NCBI GenBank assembly: GCA_001942185.1 | Contig: MKJV01000077.1 | Coordinates: 1-64,000 of the forward strand | Reading direction: 5' to 3' | DNA: 64,000 nt | From: Pseudonocardia sp. CNS-004 | Lineage (GTDB): Bacteria > Actinomycetota > Actinomycetes > Mycobacteriales > Pseudonocardiaceae | Shown here: positions 49,511 through 61,332 of the stretch, one piece after another | How the letters are laid out: each line of letters opens with the position of its first letter | How positions within the stretch are numbered: the stretch's first letter is position 1 | The notes under the pieces: model-generated | Seen by the model: only the letters and a program-made list of their open reading frames with translations | Database searches by the model: none | Told to the model about the DNA's origin: nothing | Made by a program: the position numbers and the translations under genes

Positions 49511-50753
49511 CGCGGACCGCGACCTGGGCCCAGCGGGCCGCCGCGCTCGACGCCGCCGACCCGCTCGCGCCGCTGCGGGACCGCTTCCTGCCCGCCCCCG
49601 GCGTCGTCGCCTACCTCGACGGCAACTCGCTCGGCAGGCCGGTTGCGGCCACCGCCGCCCGGCTGGACGCGTTCGTCCGGGACGCCTGGGGAGAGCGGCT
49701 GATCCGCGGCTGGACGGAGACCGGCCCGGACGGGCCGTGGATGGAGTGGCCGGAACGGGTCGGGGACCGCATCGCCGCCGCGGCGCTCGGCGCCGCCCCC
49801 GGCCAGACCGTGCTCGGCGACTCCACCACCGTGCTGCTCTACAAGCTCGCCCGCGCCGCCGTCGACGCCGCCGCGGCCACCGACCCGGCCCGCACGGTGA
49901 TCGTCGCCAGCGCCGAGGACTTCCCCACCGACCGCTACGTCGTCGATGCGATCGCGACCGAACGCGGCGGCAGCGTGCGCTGGCTGCAGACCCCGCTCGC
50001 CGGCGGTGTCACCCCGGCACAGGTCGCGGACGCTGCCGGTTCGGACACCGCGCTGGTGCTCCTCTCGCACATCTCCTACCGGTCCGGGTGGATCGTGGAC
50101 GCCCCGGGGGTCGTCGCGGCGGCGCACGACGCGGGCGCCCACGTCCTGCTCGACCTCTGCCACTCCGCGGGCTCCGTCGAGCTGGACCTCGACGCCTGGG
50201 CCGTCGACCTGGCCGTGGGATGCACCTACAAATTCCTGAACGGCGGGCCGGGTTCACCCGCGTTCGGGTACGTCCGCCGCGACCTGCACGGCGAGCTCCA
50301 GCAGCCGATCCACGGCTGGATGGGCCGGCTCGACCCGTTCACGATGGGACCCGGCTACGTCCCCGCCGCCGGGATCCGCCAGGTCGTCAGCGGCACCCCG
50401 CCCATCCTCGCCGCCGTCCCCCTGCTGGCGGCGCTGGACCTGCTGGAGGAGGCCGGGATCGCCGCGGTACGGGCGAAGTCGGTGGCGCTCACCGAGTTCG
50501 CGCTGGAACTCGTGGACGCCTGGCTCGCCCCCCACGGCGCGAACTGCTCTCCCCCCGCGAACCCGAGCACCGCGGCGGGCACGTCACGATCCGCCGGGCC
50601 GGCTTCCGCGACGTCGTCGACGCGCTCTGGCAGCGCGGAGTGCTGCCCGACTACCGCGAACCGGACGCCATCCGGATCGGCCCCGCACCGCTGTCCACCT
50701 CGTTCACCGAGGTCCACGACGGCCTCGCCGTCCTGCGCGACCTGCTCGCGTGA
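49507..50753 (+). CDS. kynU: Kynureninase
   Basis: PLP enzyme that cleaves kynurenine to anthranilate and alanine. Motifs: VAYLDGNSLGRPVAATAARL, VLLSHISYRSGWIVDAPGV, LLDLCHSAGSVELDLDAW and the PLP lysine in GCTYKFLNGGPGSPAFGYV. One missing G near 50540 separates LAPHGA from LLSPREPEHRGGHVTIRRAG. About 415 residues after repair, the normal size. With kynA it forms a tryptophan-to-anthranilate module. Confidence 0.92.
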
Positions 50754-50759
50754 CGCGCG

Positions 50760-51620
50760 TCAGAGATCGTCGGTGCGACGGCGCTCCAGGAAGACGGTGT
50801 CGCGCCAGATGCCGTGGTGGCGGCCGATGCGTTCACGCACGCCGAGCGTGCGGAACCCGGCGGACCGGTGCAGCGCGACGGCGGCCCGGTTCTCGGGGAA
50901 GATCGACGCCTGCAGGGTCCACAGACCGGCGTCGTCGGCGGCCGTCACCTGGCGGTGGATGAGCGCCTTGCCGATCCCCCGGCCGCGGAGCCCGTCACCG
51001 ACGTAGATCGCGGTATCGGCGACCCCGCTGGAGTGGGAACTCGCCGGCACCGCGGTGGCGGCCGCCCAGCCGGCGACCCGGCCGTCGAGTTCGGCGACCC
51101 AGCGGTGTCCGGGCAGCCAGGTGCGGTCGAGGGTGCGGCGGTCGGGCACCTCGGTGTCGAACGTGGCGTTCCCGGTGGCGATGCCCTCGGCGTGGATGCG
51201 GCGCACGTCAGCCCAGTCGGCCGGCTCCATGGCGCGGACGGTGACGTCGGCGGGCAGGTCCGTGGGGCAGCACGGGCGCGGGCCGAGCATGCCCATCACC
51301 GCGTCGGCGGCGTGCGGGAGGCCGGTGCAGCAGGCCGGGTTGACCGACACCAGCGTGGCGGTGCCCTCCTTGCGCAACCGCACGAACCCGACGTCGGCGA
51401 GCTTGCGCAGGTGGTGGGAGCAGGTGGACTGGCTGACGCCGAGCTGCTCGGTGAGCGCCCCGACCGTGGTCTCCCGCCCGGCCACCGCCACGGCGTGCAG
51501 CAGTCGCACCCGCATCGGCTCGGCGAGGCAGGCGAACCACTCCGCGTACGTCGCCGCGTCCTGCGACGCCAGCTGGGCCGGCTCCGCAGGCACGGCGGAC
51601 AGCGGCAGGGAGATGCTCAT
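50760..51620 (-). CDS. ArsR regulator fused to GNAT acetyltransferase (ArsN-like)
   Basis: Intact 286 residues. Residues 20-115 are an ArsR/SmtB winged helix (LTEQLGVSQSTCSHHLRKLA) with nearby cysteine pairs (ACCTGL, RPCCPT) that could bind As(III). From about residue 125 a GNAT domain of the phosphinothricin/arsinothricin N-acetyltransferase type follows (RIHAEGIATGNATFDTEVPD, acetyl-CoA loop GLRGRGIGKALIHRQ). The fusion couples sensing with a detoxifying enzyme. Divergent from the ArsO-like gene, with repeated operators between them. Confidence 0.88.
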   Translation of the reverse strand: MSISLPLSAVPAEPAQLASQDAATYAEWFACLAEPMRVRLLHAVAVAGRETTVGALTEQLGVSQSTCSHHLRKLADVGFVRLRKEGTATLVSVNPACCTGLPHAADAVMGMLGPRPCCPTDLPADVTVRAMEPADWADVRRIHAEGIATGNATFDTEVPDRRTLDRTWLPGHRWVAELDGRVAGWAAATAVPASSHSSGVADTAIYVGDGLRGRGIGKALIHRQVTAADDAGLWTLQASIFPENRAAVALHRSAGFRTLGVRERIGRHHGIWRDTVFLERRRTDDL

Positions 51621-51630
51621 GCCACATAGT

Positions 51631-51707
51631 ATCGACCCACATCGATGGTTGCGTCAATCGATTGCGGTCGATACAGTCCGGCTCCATCAATCGACCCACA
51701 TCGATGG
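51631..51707. promoter_or_regulatory. Twin ArsR-type operators in the divergent arsR-arsO promoter
   Basis: The inverted repeat ATCGA-N6-TCGAT occurs twice with the same inner bases (ATCGACCCACATCGATGG) at 51631-51648 and 51690-51707, 59 bases apart. A third palindrome, CAATCGATTG, lies between them at about 51655-51664. The first site sits 10 bases upstream of the ArsR ATG, the second touches the ribosome-binding site of the flavoenzyme gene. Confidence 0.75.
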
Positions 51708-51714
51708 AGGAGTC

Positions 51715-53069
51715 ATGGGAGACACGGACGGGGCACTGCCGGTCGTCGTGGTGGGTGCCGGGCCGGCCGGGCTGGCCGCGGCGGCGCACCTGGTCGGACG
51801 CGGGCTGACCCCGCTGGTGCTGGAGGCCGGGGACGCGGCAGGCGCTGCGGTGCGGCAGTGGCACCACGTGCGGCTGTTCTCCCGGTGGGGAGAGCTGGTC
51901 GACTCGGCCGCGGAGAAGCTGCTGGCCCCGACCGGATGGGCGGCACCGGATCCGGATCGCTACCCGACCGGGCAGGAGTGGGCCGAGCAGTACCTGCAGC
52001 CGCTCGCCGACGTCCTCGGCGACCAGGTCCGCTACGGCGCCCGCGTCGTCGGCGTGACCCGCCGGGGTTGGGACCGGGTCGTCGACGCCGCTCGCGGCAC
52101 CGAGCCGCTCACCGTCCGGTTCGACACGGCCGACGGTGAGGAGCGGGTCACCGCGCGGGCGGTGATCGACGCGTCCGGCACGTGGGGGCTGCCGAACCCG
52201 CTCGGCGCCGACGGGCTGCCCGCGCTCGGCGAGCGGGCGGCGGCGGACCGGATCGGCTACCGGGTGCCCGACCTGACCGACCCGGGGGTGCGCGCCCGCT
52301 ACGCCGGCAAGCGGATCGCGGTGGCCGGCAGCGGGCACTCGGCGTTGACCGCGCTGGTCGCCTTCGCCCAGCTCGCCGACGACGCGCCGGGCACGCAGGT
52401 GGTGTGGCTGCTGCGGCGCGGGGAGATCGGCAACACCTTCGGCGGCGGCGACGCCGACCAGCTGCCGGCCCGCGGCGCGCTGGGTCGCCGCGCCGCCGAA
52501 GCGGTGACGGCCGGGCACATCCGCACGGTGACCGGGTTCCGCACCGCCGCCGTGGAGCGGGACGAGCTCGGCCGGGTGGTGCTGGAGTCGTTCGACGGGA
52601 CCCGGCTCGACCCGGTCGACGAGGTGGTCGTGCTGACCGGGTTCCGGCCGGACCTGGGATTCCTGTCCGAGGTCCGCCTCGACCTGGACCCGGTGCTGCA
52701 TGCCCCGCGGGCGCTGGCCCCCCTGATCGACCCGAACGTGCACTCCTGCGGCACCGTCTACCCGCACGGCGCCCGCGAGCTCGCCCAGCCGGAGCCCGAC
52801 GTCTACCTGGTCGGCATGAAGTCCTACGGCCGGGCGCGACGTTCCTGTCGCTGACGGGCTACGAGCAGGTCCGCTCGGTGGTCGCCGCGATCGCGGGCGA
52901 TCGGGAGGCCGCCGAACGCGTCGAGCTGGTGCTGCCCGAGACCGGGGTCTGCTCGGGCGGGGGCCTCACCGACAGCAGCGAGGAACAGGCACTCGAGGAC
53001 ACCTCGGCGGGCGGGTGCTGCGGACCCGCGCCGTCGACGCTCGCCGCCCCGTCGGCTGTCGCCCGCTGA
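51715..53069 (+). CDS. ArsO-like flavin-dependent monooxygenase
   Basis: FAD motif VVVVGAGPAGLAAAAHLVGR, second dinucleotide motif GKRIAVAGSGHSALTALVAF and LTGFRPDLGFLSEVRLDLD. The C-terminus is Cys-rich (TGVCSGGG, AGGCCGPAP), as in ArsO proteins of arsenic operons. One missing base near 52836 joins GMKSYGR to ATFLSLTGYEQVRSVVAA. About 452 residues. ATG 51715 with GGAGGAG upstream. Substrate unproven; possibly an organoarsenical or thiol compound. Confidence 0.83.
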
Positions 53070-53076
53070 CACCTTC

Positions 53077-54303
53077 ATGCATGGTGACCGGATGACCGAG
53101 CAACCCGGCACGCTCTCCCGTGCCGGGTTGCGACGGGTGCTCGCCGTCCTGTGCGTCACCGAGATCGTCAGCTGGGGCGTGCTCTACTACGCCTTCCCCG
53201 TGCTCGCGCCGGGGATCGCCGCCGACACCGGCTGGTCGATCGGCACGATCACGGCCGCGTTCTCGCTGGGCCTCGTGGTGGCCGCGCTCGTGGGGATCCC
53301 GGCGGGGCACCTGCTGGACCGGGCCGGTCCGCGGTTGGTCATGACGGCGGGCTCGGTGCTGGCGGTCCCCGCCGTGGTCGGCATCGCCACCGCGGGGTCG
53401 CCGCCGTGGTTCTTCGCTGCCTGGGTGCTGGCCGGGGTGGCCCAGGCGGGGGTGCTCTACCAGCCCGCGTTCGCCGCGCTGACCCGCTGGTGGGGCCCGC
53501 GCCGGGTTGCCGCGCTGACCGCCGTCACCCTGCTCGCCGGGCTGGCCAGCACGATCTTCGCACCGCTCACGGCGGTGCTGTTCGAGCAGCTGGGCTGGCG
53601 GGGCACCTACCTGGTGCTCGCCGTGGTCCTCGGGGTCGTGACGATCCCCGCACACCTGCTCGGGCTGCGCGGCAGGTGGCCGGACCCCGACGCGCGCGAG
53701 CACGCGGGGCACGGCGGTCACGACCCGGACGCCGTCGCGCGCAGCCGGCCGTTCGTGCTCCTGGTGGCGGCCATCGCGCTCGGCACGTTCGCGGCGTTCG
53801 CGGTGGTGGTCAACCAAGTGCCGCTGTTGATCGAGCGCGGCCTGTCCACCACGTCCGCGGCGTGGGCACTGGGGCTCGGCGGGCTGGGGCAGGTGCTCGG
53901 GCGGCTCGGCTACGGCAGGCTCACGACGCACACGAGCGTCCGGGCGCGTGGCGTGCTCGTCCTCGCCGTCACGGCGGCGGCGACGGCACTGCTCGGGCTG
54001 CTCCCCGGCCCGCCGGCGCTGCTCGTCGCCGCGGCGATGCTGGCGGGCGCCGCCCGCGGCGTGTTCACCCTGCTGCAGGCCACCGCGGTCAGCGATCGAT
54101 GGGGGGCGGCCCACTACGGGCGCCTGTCCGGCCTGCTGGCGGCGCCGGCCATGCTGGCCACCGCGCTGGCACCGTGGGCCGGGGCGGCGATGGCCGGCCT
54201 GCTCGGCGGCTACCCGCCGGTGTTCGCCGTGCTCGCCGTGCTGGCGGCACTGGCCGCCGTCCTCGCCGTCGGCAGCGTCCCGCGCGGCCCGGCCGAGAGG
54301 TGA
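53077..54303 (+). CDS. MFS transporter of the arsenic-type locus
   Basis: Intact 408 residues with 12 predicted helices. Features: TEIVSWGVLYYAFPVLAPGI, the MFS loop GHLLDRAGPRLVMTAGSVLA and RGVFTLLQATAVSDRWGAAH. A His-rich loop (HAGHGGHDPD) lies between the two halves. ATG at 53092 (MTEQPG) is a possible shorter start. Seven bases after the flavoenzyme gene, same direction; probably exports or imports the compound handled by that enzyme. Confidence 0.85.
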   Translation: MHGDRMTEQPGTLSRAGLRRVLAVLCVTEIVSWGVLYYAFPVLAPGIAADTGWSIGTITAAFSLGLVVAALVGIPAGHLLDRAGPRLVMTAGSVLAVPAVVGIATAGSPPWFFAAWVLAGVAQAGVLYQPAFAALTRWWGPRRVAALTAVTLLAGLASTIFAPLTAVLFEQLGWRGTYLVLAVVLGVVTIPAHLLGLRGRWPDPDAREHAGHGGHDPDAVARSRPFVLLVAAIALGTFAAFAVVVNQVPLLIERGLSTTSAAWALGLGGLGQVLGRLGYGRLTTHTSVRARGVLVLAVTAAATALLGLLPGPPALLVAAAMLAGAARGVFTLLQATAVSDRWGAAHYGRLSGLLAAPAMLATALAPWAGAAMAGLLGGYPPVFAVLAVLAALAAVLAVGSVPRGPAER

Positions 54304-54312
54304 TCGGTACCG

Positions 54313-56221
<1,909 letters not shown>

Positions 56222-56244
56222 CCGGCAGCGCCCTCGGCACGTCG

Positions 56245-57084
56245 TCAGGCCTGCTCGGTGGGGGTGCGGTGTTCCGCCGACCAGAACACGATCTTCCGGT
56301 TGCACACCACGACGATCGCGTGCAGTGCGAGGCCGATGGCGGAGAGGATCACCAGTACGGCGAACGTGCGGGACACGTCGAGGGTGAAGTTGGTCGCCTG
56401 GATGACATAGCCGAGGCCGGCCGTGGCGCCGACGAACTCCGCGACGATGGCGCCGGTGACCGACAGGACGACCGCGACGTCGAGCCCGGCGAAGATGTGC
56501 GGCAGGGCGGAGGGGATCTGCAGGCGGCGCAGCACGTCCATGCGCGTGGCGCCGAACGAGCGCAGCATGTCGATCTGGTCGGGGTCGGCGGAGCGCAGCC
56601 CGAGGATGGCGTTGATCAGCAGCGGGAAGAACGCGATGAGCGCGGTCGTGAGCACCTTCGACGTGAGCTCGGTGCCGAACCAGACCACCAGCAGCGGCGC
56701 CATCGCCACCTTCGGGATCGTCTGGGTCATCACGATCAGCGGGAACAGCGCCTTGTCGAGGACGCGGGACTGCGTGACGAGGAACGCGCACAGCAGCGCG
56801 GCGAGGACGGCGATGCCGAAACCGACCAGGATCTCCTGCAGCGTCACCCAGCTGTGCTCGACCAGGCTGCCGTCGGCCAGGCCGGCCACGAGCGATGCCA
56901 GTACCTCGGTCGGCGCGGGGACGAGCACCTCCGGCACGTCGAACACGCGCACGACGGCCTGCCACGCGGCGAGCACGAGCAGCAGCACGCCGCCGCTGAG
57001 CACCGCTCCGGGAACCTGGCGGCGGACCCGCTCCGGCGGCGGCTCCTGCGGGACGACGGCGACAGCGGGTTCGTTGCGGATCAT
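56245..57084 (-). CDS. ABC transporter permease (NitT/TauT family, SsuC/TauC-like)
   Basis: Intact 279 residues. Six helices; the EAA loop is DMLRSFGATRMDVLRRLQIP, preceded by MTQTIPKVAMAPLLVVWFG, typical of SsuC/TauC/ThiX permeases. ATG at 57084, 23 bases after the ATPase stop. Membrane part of importer 4. Confidence 0.9.
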   Translation of the reverse strand: MIRNEPAVAVVPQEPPPERVRRQVPGAVLSGGVLLLVLAAWQAVVRVFDVPEVLVPAPTEVLASLVAGLADGSLVEHSWVTLQEILVGFGIAVLAALLCAFLVTQSRVLDKALFPLIVMTQTIPKVAMAPLLVVWFGTELTSKVLTTALIAFFPLLINAILGLRSADPDQIDMLRSFGATRMDVLRRLQIPSALPHIFAGLDVAVVLSVTGAIVAEFVGATAGLGYVIQATNFTLDVSRTFAVLVILSAIGLALHAIVVVCNRKIVFWSAEHRTPTEQA

Positions 57085-57107
57085 CGGCTCTCCTGCGGCG
57101 GGGACCA

Positions 57108-57929
57108 CTAGTGCGCGCTGTTCTCGGAGTTGAGCAGCACGCGGATGCGACGGACGATCGCGCCGAACTCGGGGGTGTTGATGTTCTCGAGGCCGCGGGG
57201 GCGCGGCAGGTCCACGTCGATGATGTCGGCGATCCGCCCCGGCCGTGGGGTCATGACGACGACGCGGTCGGACAGCAGCACCGACTCCGGGATGCTGTGG
57301 GTGACGAACAGGACGGTCTTGCGGTCCCGTTCCCAGATCTTCAGCAGGTCCATGCCCATCTGGTCGCGGGTCATGGCGTCGAGCGCGCCGAACGGCTCGT
57401 CCATGAGGAGGATCTCCGGGTCGTGCATGAGTGCGCGCCCGATGCCGACGCGCTGCTGCATGCCGCCGGACAGCTCGCCGGGGTAGCGGTCGGCGAACTC
57501 CCCCAGCCCGAGCATCGTCAGCATGGCCCCGGCCCGTTCCCGCGCTTCGTGCTCGGCGAGCCTGCGGTTGATGTCGTGCGAGATCAACAGGTTCTGGGTC
57601 ACCGTGCGCCACGGCAGCAGCAGCGGCTGCTGGAACACCGTGCCCAGCCGGGTTCCGCCGCCGAAGTCGACCTCGCCCGCGGTCCGTGGGGTGAGCCCGG
57701 ACAGGACCTTCAGCAGGGTGCTCTTGCCACACCCGCTCGGCCCGACGATCGAGACGAACTCGCCGCGCGCGACCGACAGCGACACGTCGTGCAGGGCGTC
57801 GACCACCTGTGACGGCGCGCGCCTGGACCGGCGCGGCGTGTACCTCTTGTGGACGTGCCGCAGCTCGACGGCGAGATCCGCCGGTGCGACGGCCGTGCCG
57901 GTCGTGCCGGCCCGGGGAGCCTCATCCAT
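57108..57929 (-). CDS. ABC transporter ATP-binding protein (NitT/TauT family, SsuB/TauB-like)
   Basis: Intact 273 residues: GPSGCGKSTLLKVLSGLTPR, VFQQPLLLPWRTVTQNLLIS, LSGGMQQRVGIGRALMHDPE, LLMDEPFGALDAMTRDQMG and VTHSIPESVLLSDRVVVM. The Q-loop LLPW is the NitT/TauT signature. Its start overlaps the IclR gene end by eight bases. Confidence 0.92.
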   Translation of the reverse strand: MDEAPRAGTTGTAVAPADLAVELRHVHKRYTPRRSRRAPSQVVDALHDVSLSVARGEFVSIVGPSGCGKSTLLKVLSGLTPRTAGEVDFGGGTRLGTVFQQPLLLPWRTVTQNLLISHDINRRLAEHEARERAGAMLTMLGLGEFADRYPGELSGGMQQRVGIGRALMHDPEILLMDEPFGALDAMTRDQMGMDLLKIWERDRKTVLFVTHSIPESVLLSDRVVVMTPRPGRIADIIDVDLPRPRGLENINTPEFGAIVRRIRVLLNSENSAH

Positions 57930-58718
57930 GGTGTCCTTCCTCCAGGACGTCGGTGATCGCGCCGCCCATCTCGGCGGTGACCCGCGCGGCCGCCTCGCTC
58001 AGCAGCGCCGTCTCCCGCGTGCTCCCGTCGACCGGGAGCAGGTGGGCGGTGCCGACGAAGGCGAGCGTGGCGCAGATCGCCGACGTGTCGAAGACGGGCG
58101 CGGCGATCACGCTGATGCCCCGCGCGTTGACGATGGGGCCTGCCATGCGGCGTTCGCGGATCCCGGCGATCCGCTCCCGCACCTGCATCCGCTGGTCGGC
58201 CGGGAGCGTCCCGAGCAGCCGGTCGGCGGTGAGCTGATCGGGCAGGAACGCCAGGAAGACCTGGGCCTGCGCGGCGCTGAGGGTCAGCTGGACGCCGACC
58301 CGCACGGTGACGATGGTGCCGTGCGACTCGTCGTCCTCCACGTGGGACACGACCGGCCCTGACGGGCCCCAGAGGCTCAGCACCACCGTGAGGCCCGTCG
58401 CGCGCGTGAGGTCACGCATGTGCGGCGTGGCCAGCTGGATGACCTTCCTGCGGCCGATCGCGAACGCGCCCAGTTGCAGCAGCAGCCGCCCCGGCGCGAA
58501 CACCGAGTTGCGTTCGGTGCGCTCCAGCAGCCCGGAGCCTCCAGCGAGACGAAGTACCGGTGCAACGTGGTGCGGTTCAGCCCCAGCCGTTCGGCCGCCT
58601 CGGCGACGGTGATCTCGGGGGTCTCCGGGCCGAACAGCGTCAGGATCTGCGCGGTGCGCGAGACGGCCTGGATGTCGCCGTTCGACGCGGTGACCGAGTC
58701 GAGCCCACCGAGCGTCAT
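57922..58718 (-). CDS. IclR-family transcriptional regulator
   Basis: Helix-turn-helix AERLGLNRTTLHRYFVSLE and effector domain (VFAPGRLLLQLGAFAIGRRK, IVNARGISVIAAPVFDTSAI). One missing C near 58540 breaks the frame at SLEA-SGLLERTERN. About 265 residues. ATG 58718 is preferred over a GTG six bases upstream because AGGTGG lies five bases ahead. First gene of the ATPase-permease operon and divergent from the binding-protein gene, so it probably controls both. Confidence 0.85.
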
Positions 58719-58740
58719 CGCCACCTCGCCTCACCAGCGG

Positions 58741-58759
58741 ATGTTCACTTCCTGAACAT
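58741..58759. promoter_or_regulatory. Inverted repeat ATGTTCA-N5-TGAACAT in the IclR/SBP divergent promoter
   Basis: A perfect 7-base inverted repeat 22 bases upstream of the IclR ATG. A further copy of its right half plus flank (TGAACATGGAGTG) lies at 58837-58849, matching TGAACATGGTGTG at 58753-58765. Candidate IclR operators for the divergent unit. A TTGACG at 58821 may be the -35 of the binding-protein gene, without a clear -10. Confidence 0.5.
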
Positions 58760-58877
58760 GGTGTGCGGAAACATAAGGCACATCGGCCGACTCAGCAACG
58801 AGTCGAGGCCAGAAGGAGCCTTGACGTCCCTCATGGTGAACATGGAGTGTGTATCGCGAACTCAACGAAGAGGACTC

Positions 58878-59965
58878 ATGAACATGCCCACGCTCTCGTC
58901 CCGGCTGGTCGCCGGGCTGCTCGCCACGTTGCTCACCACGGCGCTGACCGCGTGCGGCGGCACCGCGAGCGACGGTGACTCGTCGAGGCTCACGGTTGCC
59001 GTCACGACCCCCACCTGGAACGCGGCTTCGCGACGTTCCTGCTCGCCCAGGCCGAGGGCTACTTCGCCGAGGAGGGCCTCGACGTCGAGTTCACGCTCCC
59101 GCCGTCGGGCACCCAGGCCGCGCAGCAGGTGATCGCGGGCGGCGCCGACATCGCGCTCGTCACCCCGGAGCCGGTGATCATCGGGGCGACGAAGGGCACC
59201 GACCTCGCCTACTTCGCGTCGTACTACGGCGACTGGATCTACAGCCTCGCCGCGGTCGACGGATCCGGGATCACCGGCGTCGCCGACCTCGCGGGCAAGC
59301 GCATCGGCGTCACCAACGTGGGCAGCTCCGGCGCCACCTTCGCGCGGGTCGCCCTGCAGCTGGCGGGCCTCGACCAGGACGCCGCCACGTTCGTGCCGAT
59401 CGGGGTCGGCGCGCAGCAGATCAGCGCCATCCAGGACGGCCAGGTCGACGCACTCGCGCTGTGGGACACGCAGTACCAGATCGTCAGGAGCGCCGGGATC
59501 GCGATCACCGACCTGCCGGTCGACGGGATGACCGGGCTGTTCGGCGGCGGGTTCGCGGCGCGCAAGGGCAGGCTCGAGTCCGACCAGGACGCGTTCGTGA
59601 AGTTCGGTCGTGCGTTCGCCAAGGGCGTCGTGCACACGCAGGCCAACCCCGAGGCCGCCATCAGGGCCATGTGGGCCGCCCAACCCGACACCCGTCCCGC
59701 CGCGGGCACCCCGGAGGCCGACGGGCTGGCCGAGCAGCTGCAGGTGCTCCAGGTCCGGCTCGACGGGCTGGGCGTACCGCAGGGCAGCCAGGACTGGGGC
59801 GGTATCGACCCCGATGGCGTGCAGCGTTCGATCGACTTCGCCCAGAAGGCCGGCCTGATCACCGAGCCCGTCGGCGTCGACCAGATCCTCGACACCGGCC
59901 TGCTCGGCCGGATCAACGAGTTCTCCCGCGACGAGATCCTCAAACGCGCCACGGCCGCGAAGTGA
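58878..59965 (+). CDS. ABC transporter substrate-binding lipoprotein (NMT1/THI5-like)
   Basis: Signal peptide with lipobox ALTAC (Cys about residue 26). One missing base near 59020 breaks the frame after TPTWNAG; then FATFLLAQAEGYFAEEGLDV, GADIALVTPEPVIIGATKG and LAGKRIGVTNVGSSGATFAR define an NMT1/SsuA-like protein. About 362 residues. Divergent partner of the permease and ATPase genes of importer 4. Such systems take up sulfonates, nitrate or pyrimidine precursors; the substrate here is unknown. Confidence 0.85.
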
Positions 59966-59989
59966 GGCCGGGCCGTGCCGGTTGCGGTG

Positions 59990-60569
59990 CTACGGCAGGA
60001 GCACGGCGGGGTCGACGACGACGTGGACGAGCGCGAACGTCCCTTCGGCAACGGCCTTGAGTGAACGCTCGACCGCCGGCCCGGCCTCGGCGTCGGTCCG
60101 CACCGTCTCGGCGTGGCCCCCGTACGCGCGCGCGAGCGCCCCGAAGTCCGGGTTCGCGAGCCGGGTGCCCGACACCCGCCCCGGGTACTCGCGCTCCTGG
60201 TGCACGCGGATCGTCCCGTACTGGCCGTTGTCCATGACGACGACGAGGAACGCGGCGCCCTCCTGCGCGGCCGTGGCGAGCTCCTGGCCGCGCGGTGTGG
60301 ACGGCGACGAACGCGTTGGCCGCGCCCGGCCCGCGGGTGACCATGACGACGCCGGGGGTGCCGGTGAGCTTGCCGTGCGCCTCGGCCATGTAGGCGGCCC
60401 CGCCCTCCTGGCGGCAGACGACGTTGTGGATGCCGGACTCGTACAGCCCGTCGAGCAGCGCGAGGTAGCTCTCCCCCGGCACCGAGTGGACGCGCCGGAC
60501 GCCGTGGCGCACGAGGGAGTCCACGATCGCGCGGCCGGCATGCGTGGGCGTGGACGTGGGCCTGGTCAT
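59990..60569 (-). pseudogene. Internally deleted thiamine-pyrophosphate enzyme
   Basis: The first 95 residues are a TPP-enzyme N-terminal domain (HSVPGESYLALLDGLYES, catalytic Glu in VVCRQEGGAAYMAEAHGKLT, MVTRGPGAANAFVAVHTA). At about 60297 the sequence jumps, with a frame change, to the end of the TPP-binding domain (FLVVVMDNGQYGTIRVHQER, DFGALARAYGGHAETVRT). Some 350 central residues, including the GDG thiamine motif, are absent. Acetolactate-synthase/benzoylformate-decarboxylase-like. Nonfunctional if the sequence is right. Confidence 0.82.
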
Positions 60570-60651
60570 CGCGGCAGCGTATGGAGCAGGTCGTCATGCC
60601 ATCCAATGCCAAAGTTGTCGGAGATCCATCGCACTCCGGCATGAGCCTCGC

Positions 60652-61332
60652 TCAGGTGCTCCCCCGCGCCGCGACCGCGAGCCGCTGTCCGAGGTCCCGC
60701 ATCGTCGCCGCGGCGTAGTGGTGGCGCTGCCAGGCGACGTGCAGCGAGATGTTCGGCCCGTCCGGGCCACCGTTCTCGTCGAGGATCGTGACCGCCCACA
60801 CCGACGGCGGCGGCACGGTGGTCGTCACGCCCACCCCCCGCCCGGAGGCGGCCAGCGCGATCGTCGTCTCGTCCAGCTCCGACTCGATGTGCCGGCCGAT
60901 CGCCAGACCCGCCCGTCGCAGGCTCCGGTCGAACTCCTGCCTGCTGATGCTCGTCGGGGGCGGCACGATCAACTGTTGCGCGACCAGCTCGACCAGGCTC
61001 ACGGACTCGCGCCGGTCGCCGGCCCACGGGTGCCCCGGGGACACGACCGCCCGCACGGGGAACCGCCCGAGGTCGATCACGTCGAGGTCCGCGGACGGCG
61101 GCGTCGGCGTCACGACGAAGTCCGCCCCCTCGAGCAACGCGTGCTCGACCTCGAGGTGGCCGACCTCCCGGGTGGTGATGGTGGGGTCGCCCGCGCCGAG
61201 CGAGGCGATGAACGGGACGAGCAGCCCGCGTGTCGTGACCGGGGTCGAGCAGCACACGAGCGCCGTGACGTGGCCGGAGCGCAGGTTGCCGGCCGCCCGC
61301 TCGGCGAGTTCGGCCTGGGCGAGCAGCCTGCG
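60652..61332 (-). pseudogene. LysR-family regulator lacking its DNA-binding domain
   Basis: The remaining part runs from the linker (RRLLAQAELAERAAGNLRSG) through the effector domain (VVTPTPPSADLDVIDLGRFP, VSLVELVAQQLIVPPPTSIS, ALAASGRGVGVTTTVPPPS). The N-terminal winged helix of about 75 residues is missing. Homology ends at about 61332, exactly where the MFS remnant on the other strand begins. Confidence 0.78.
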
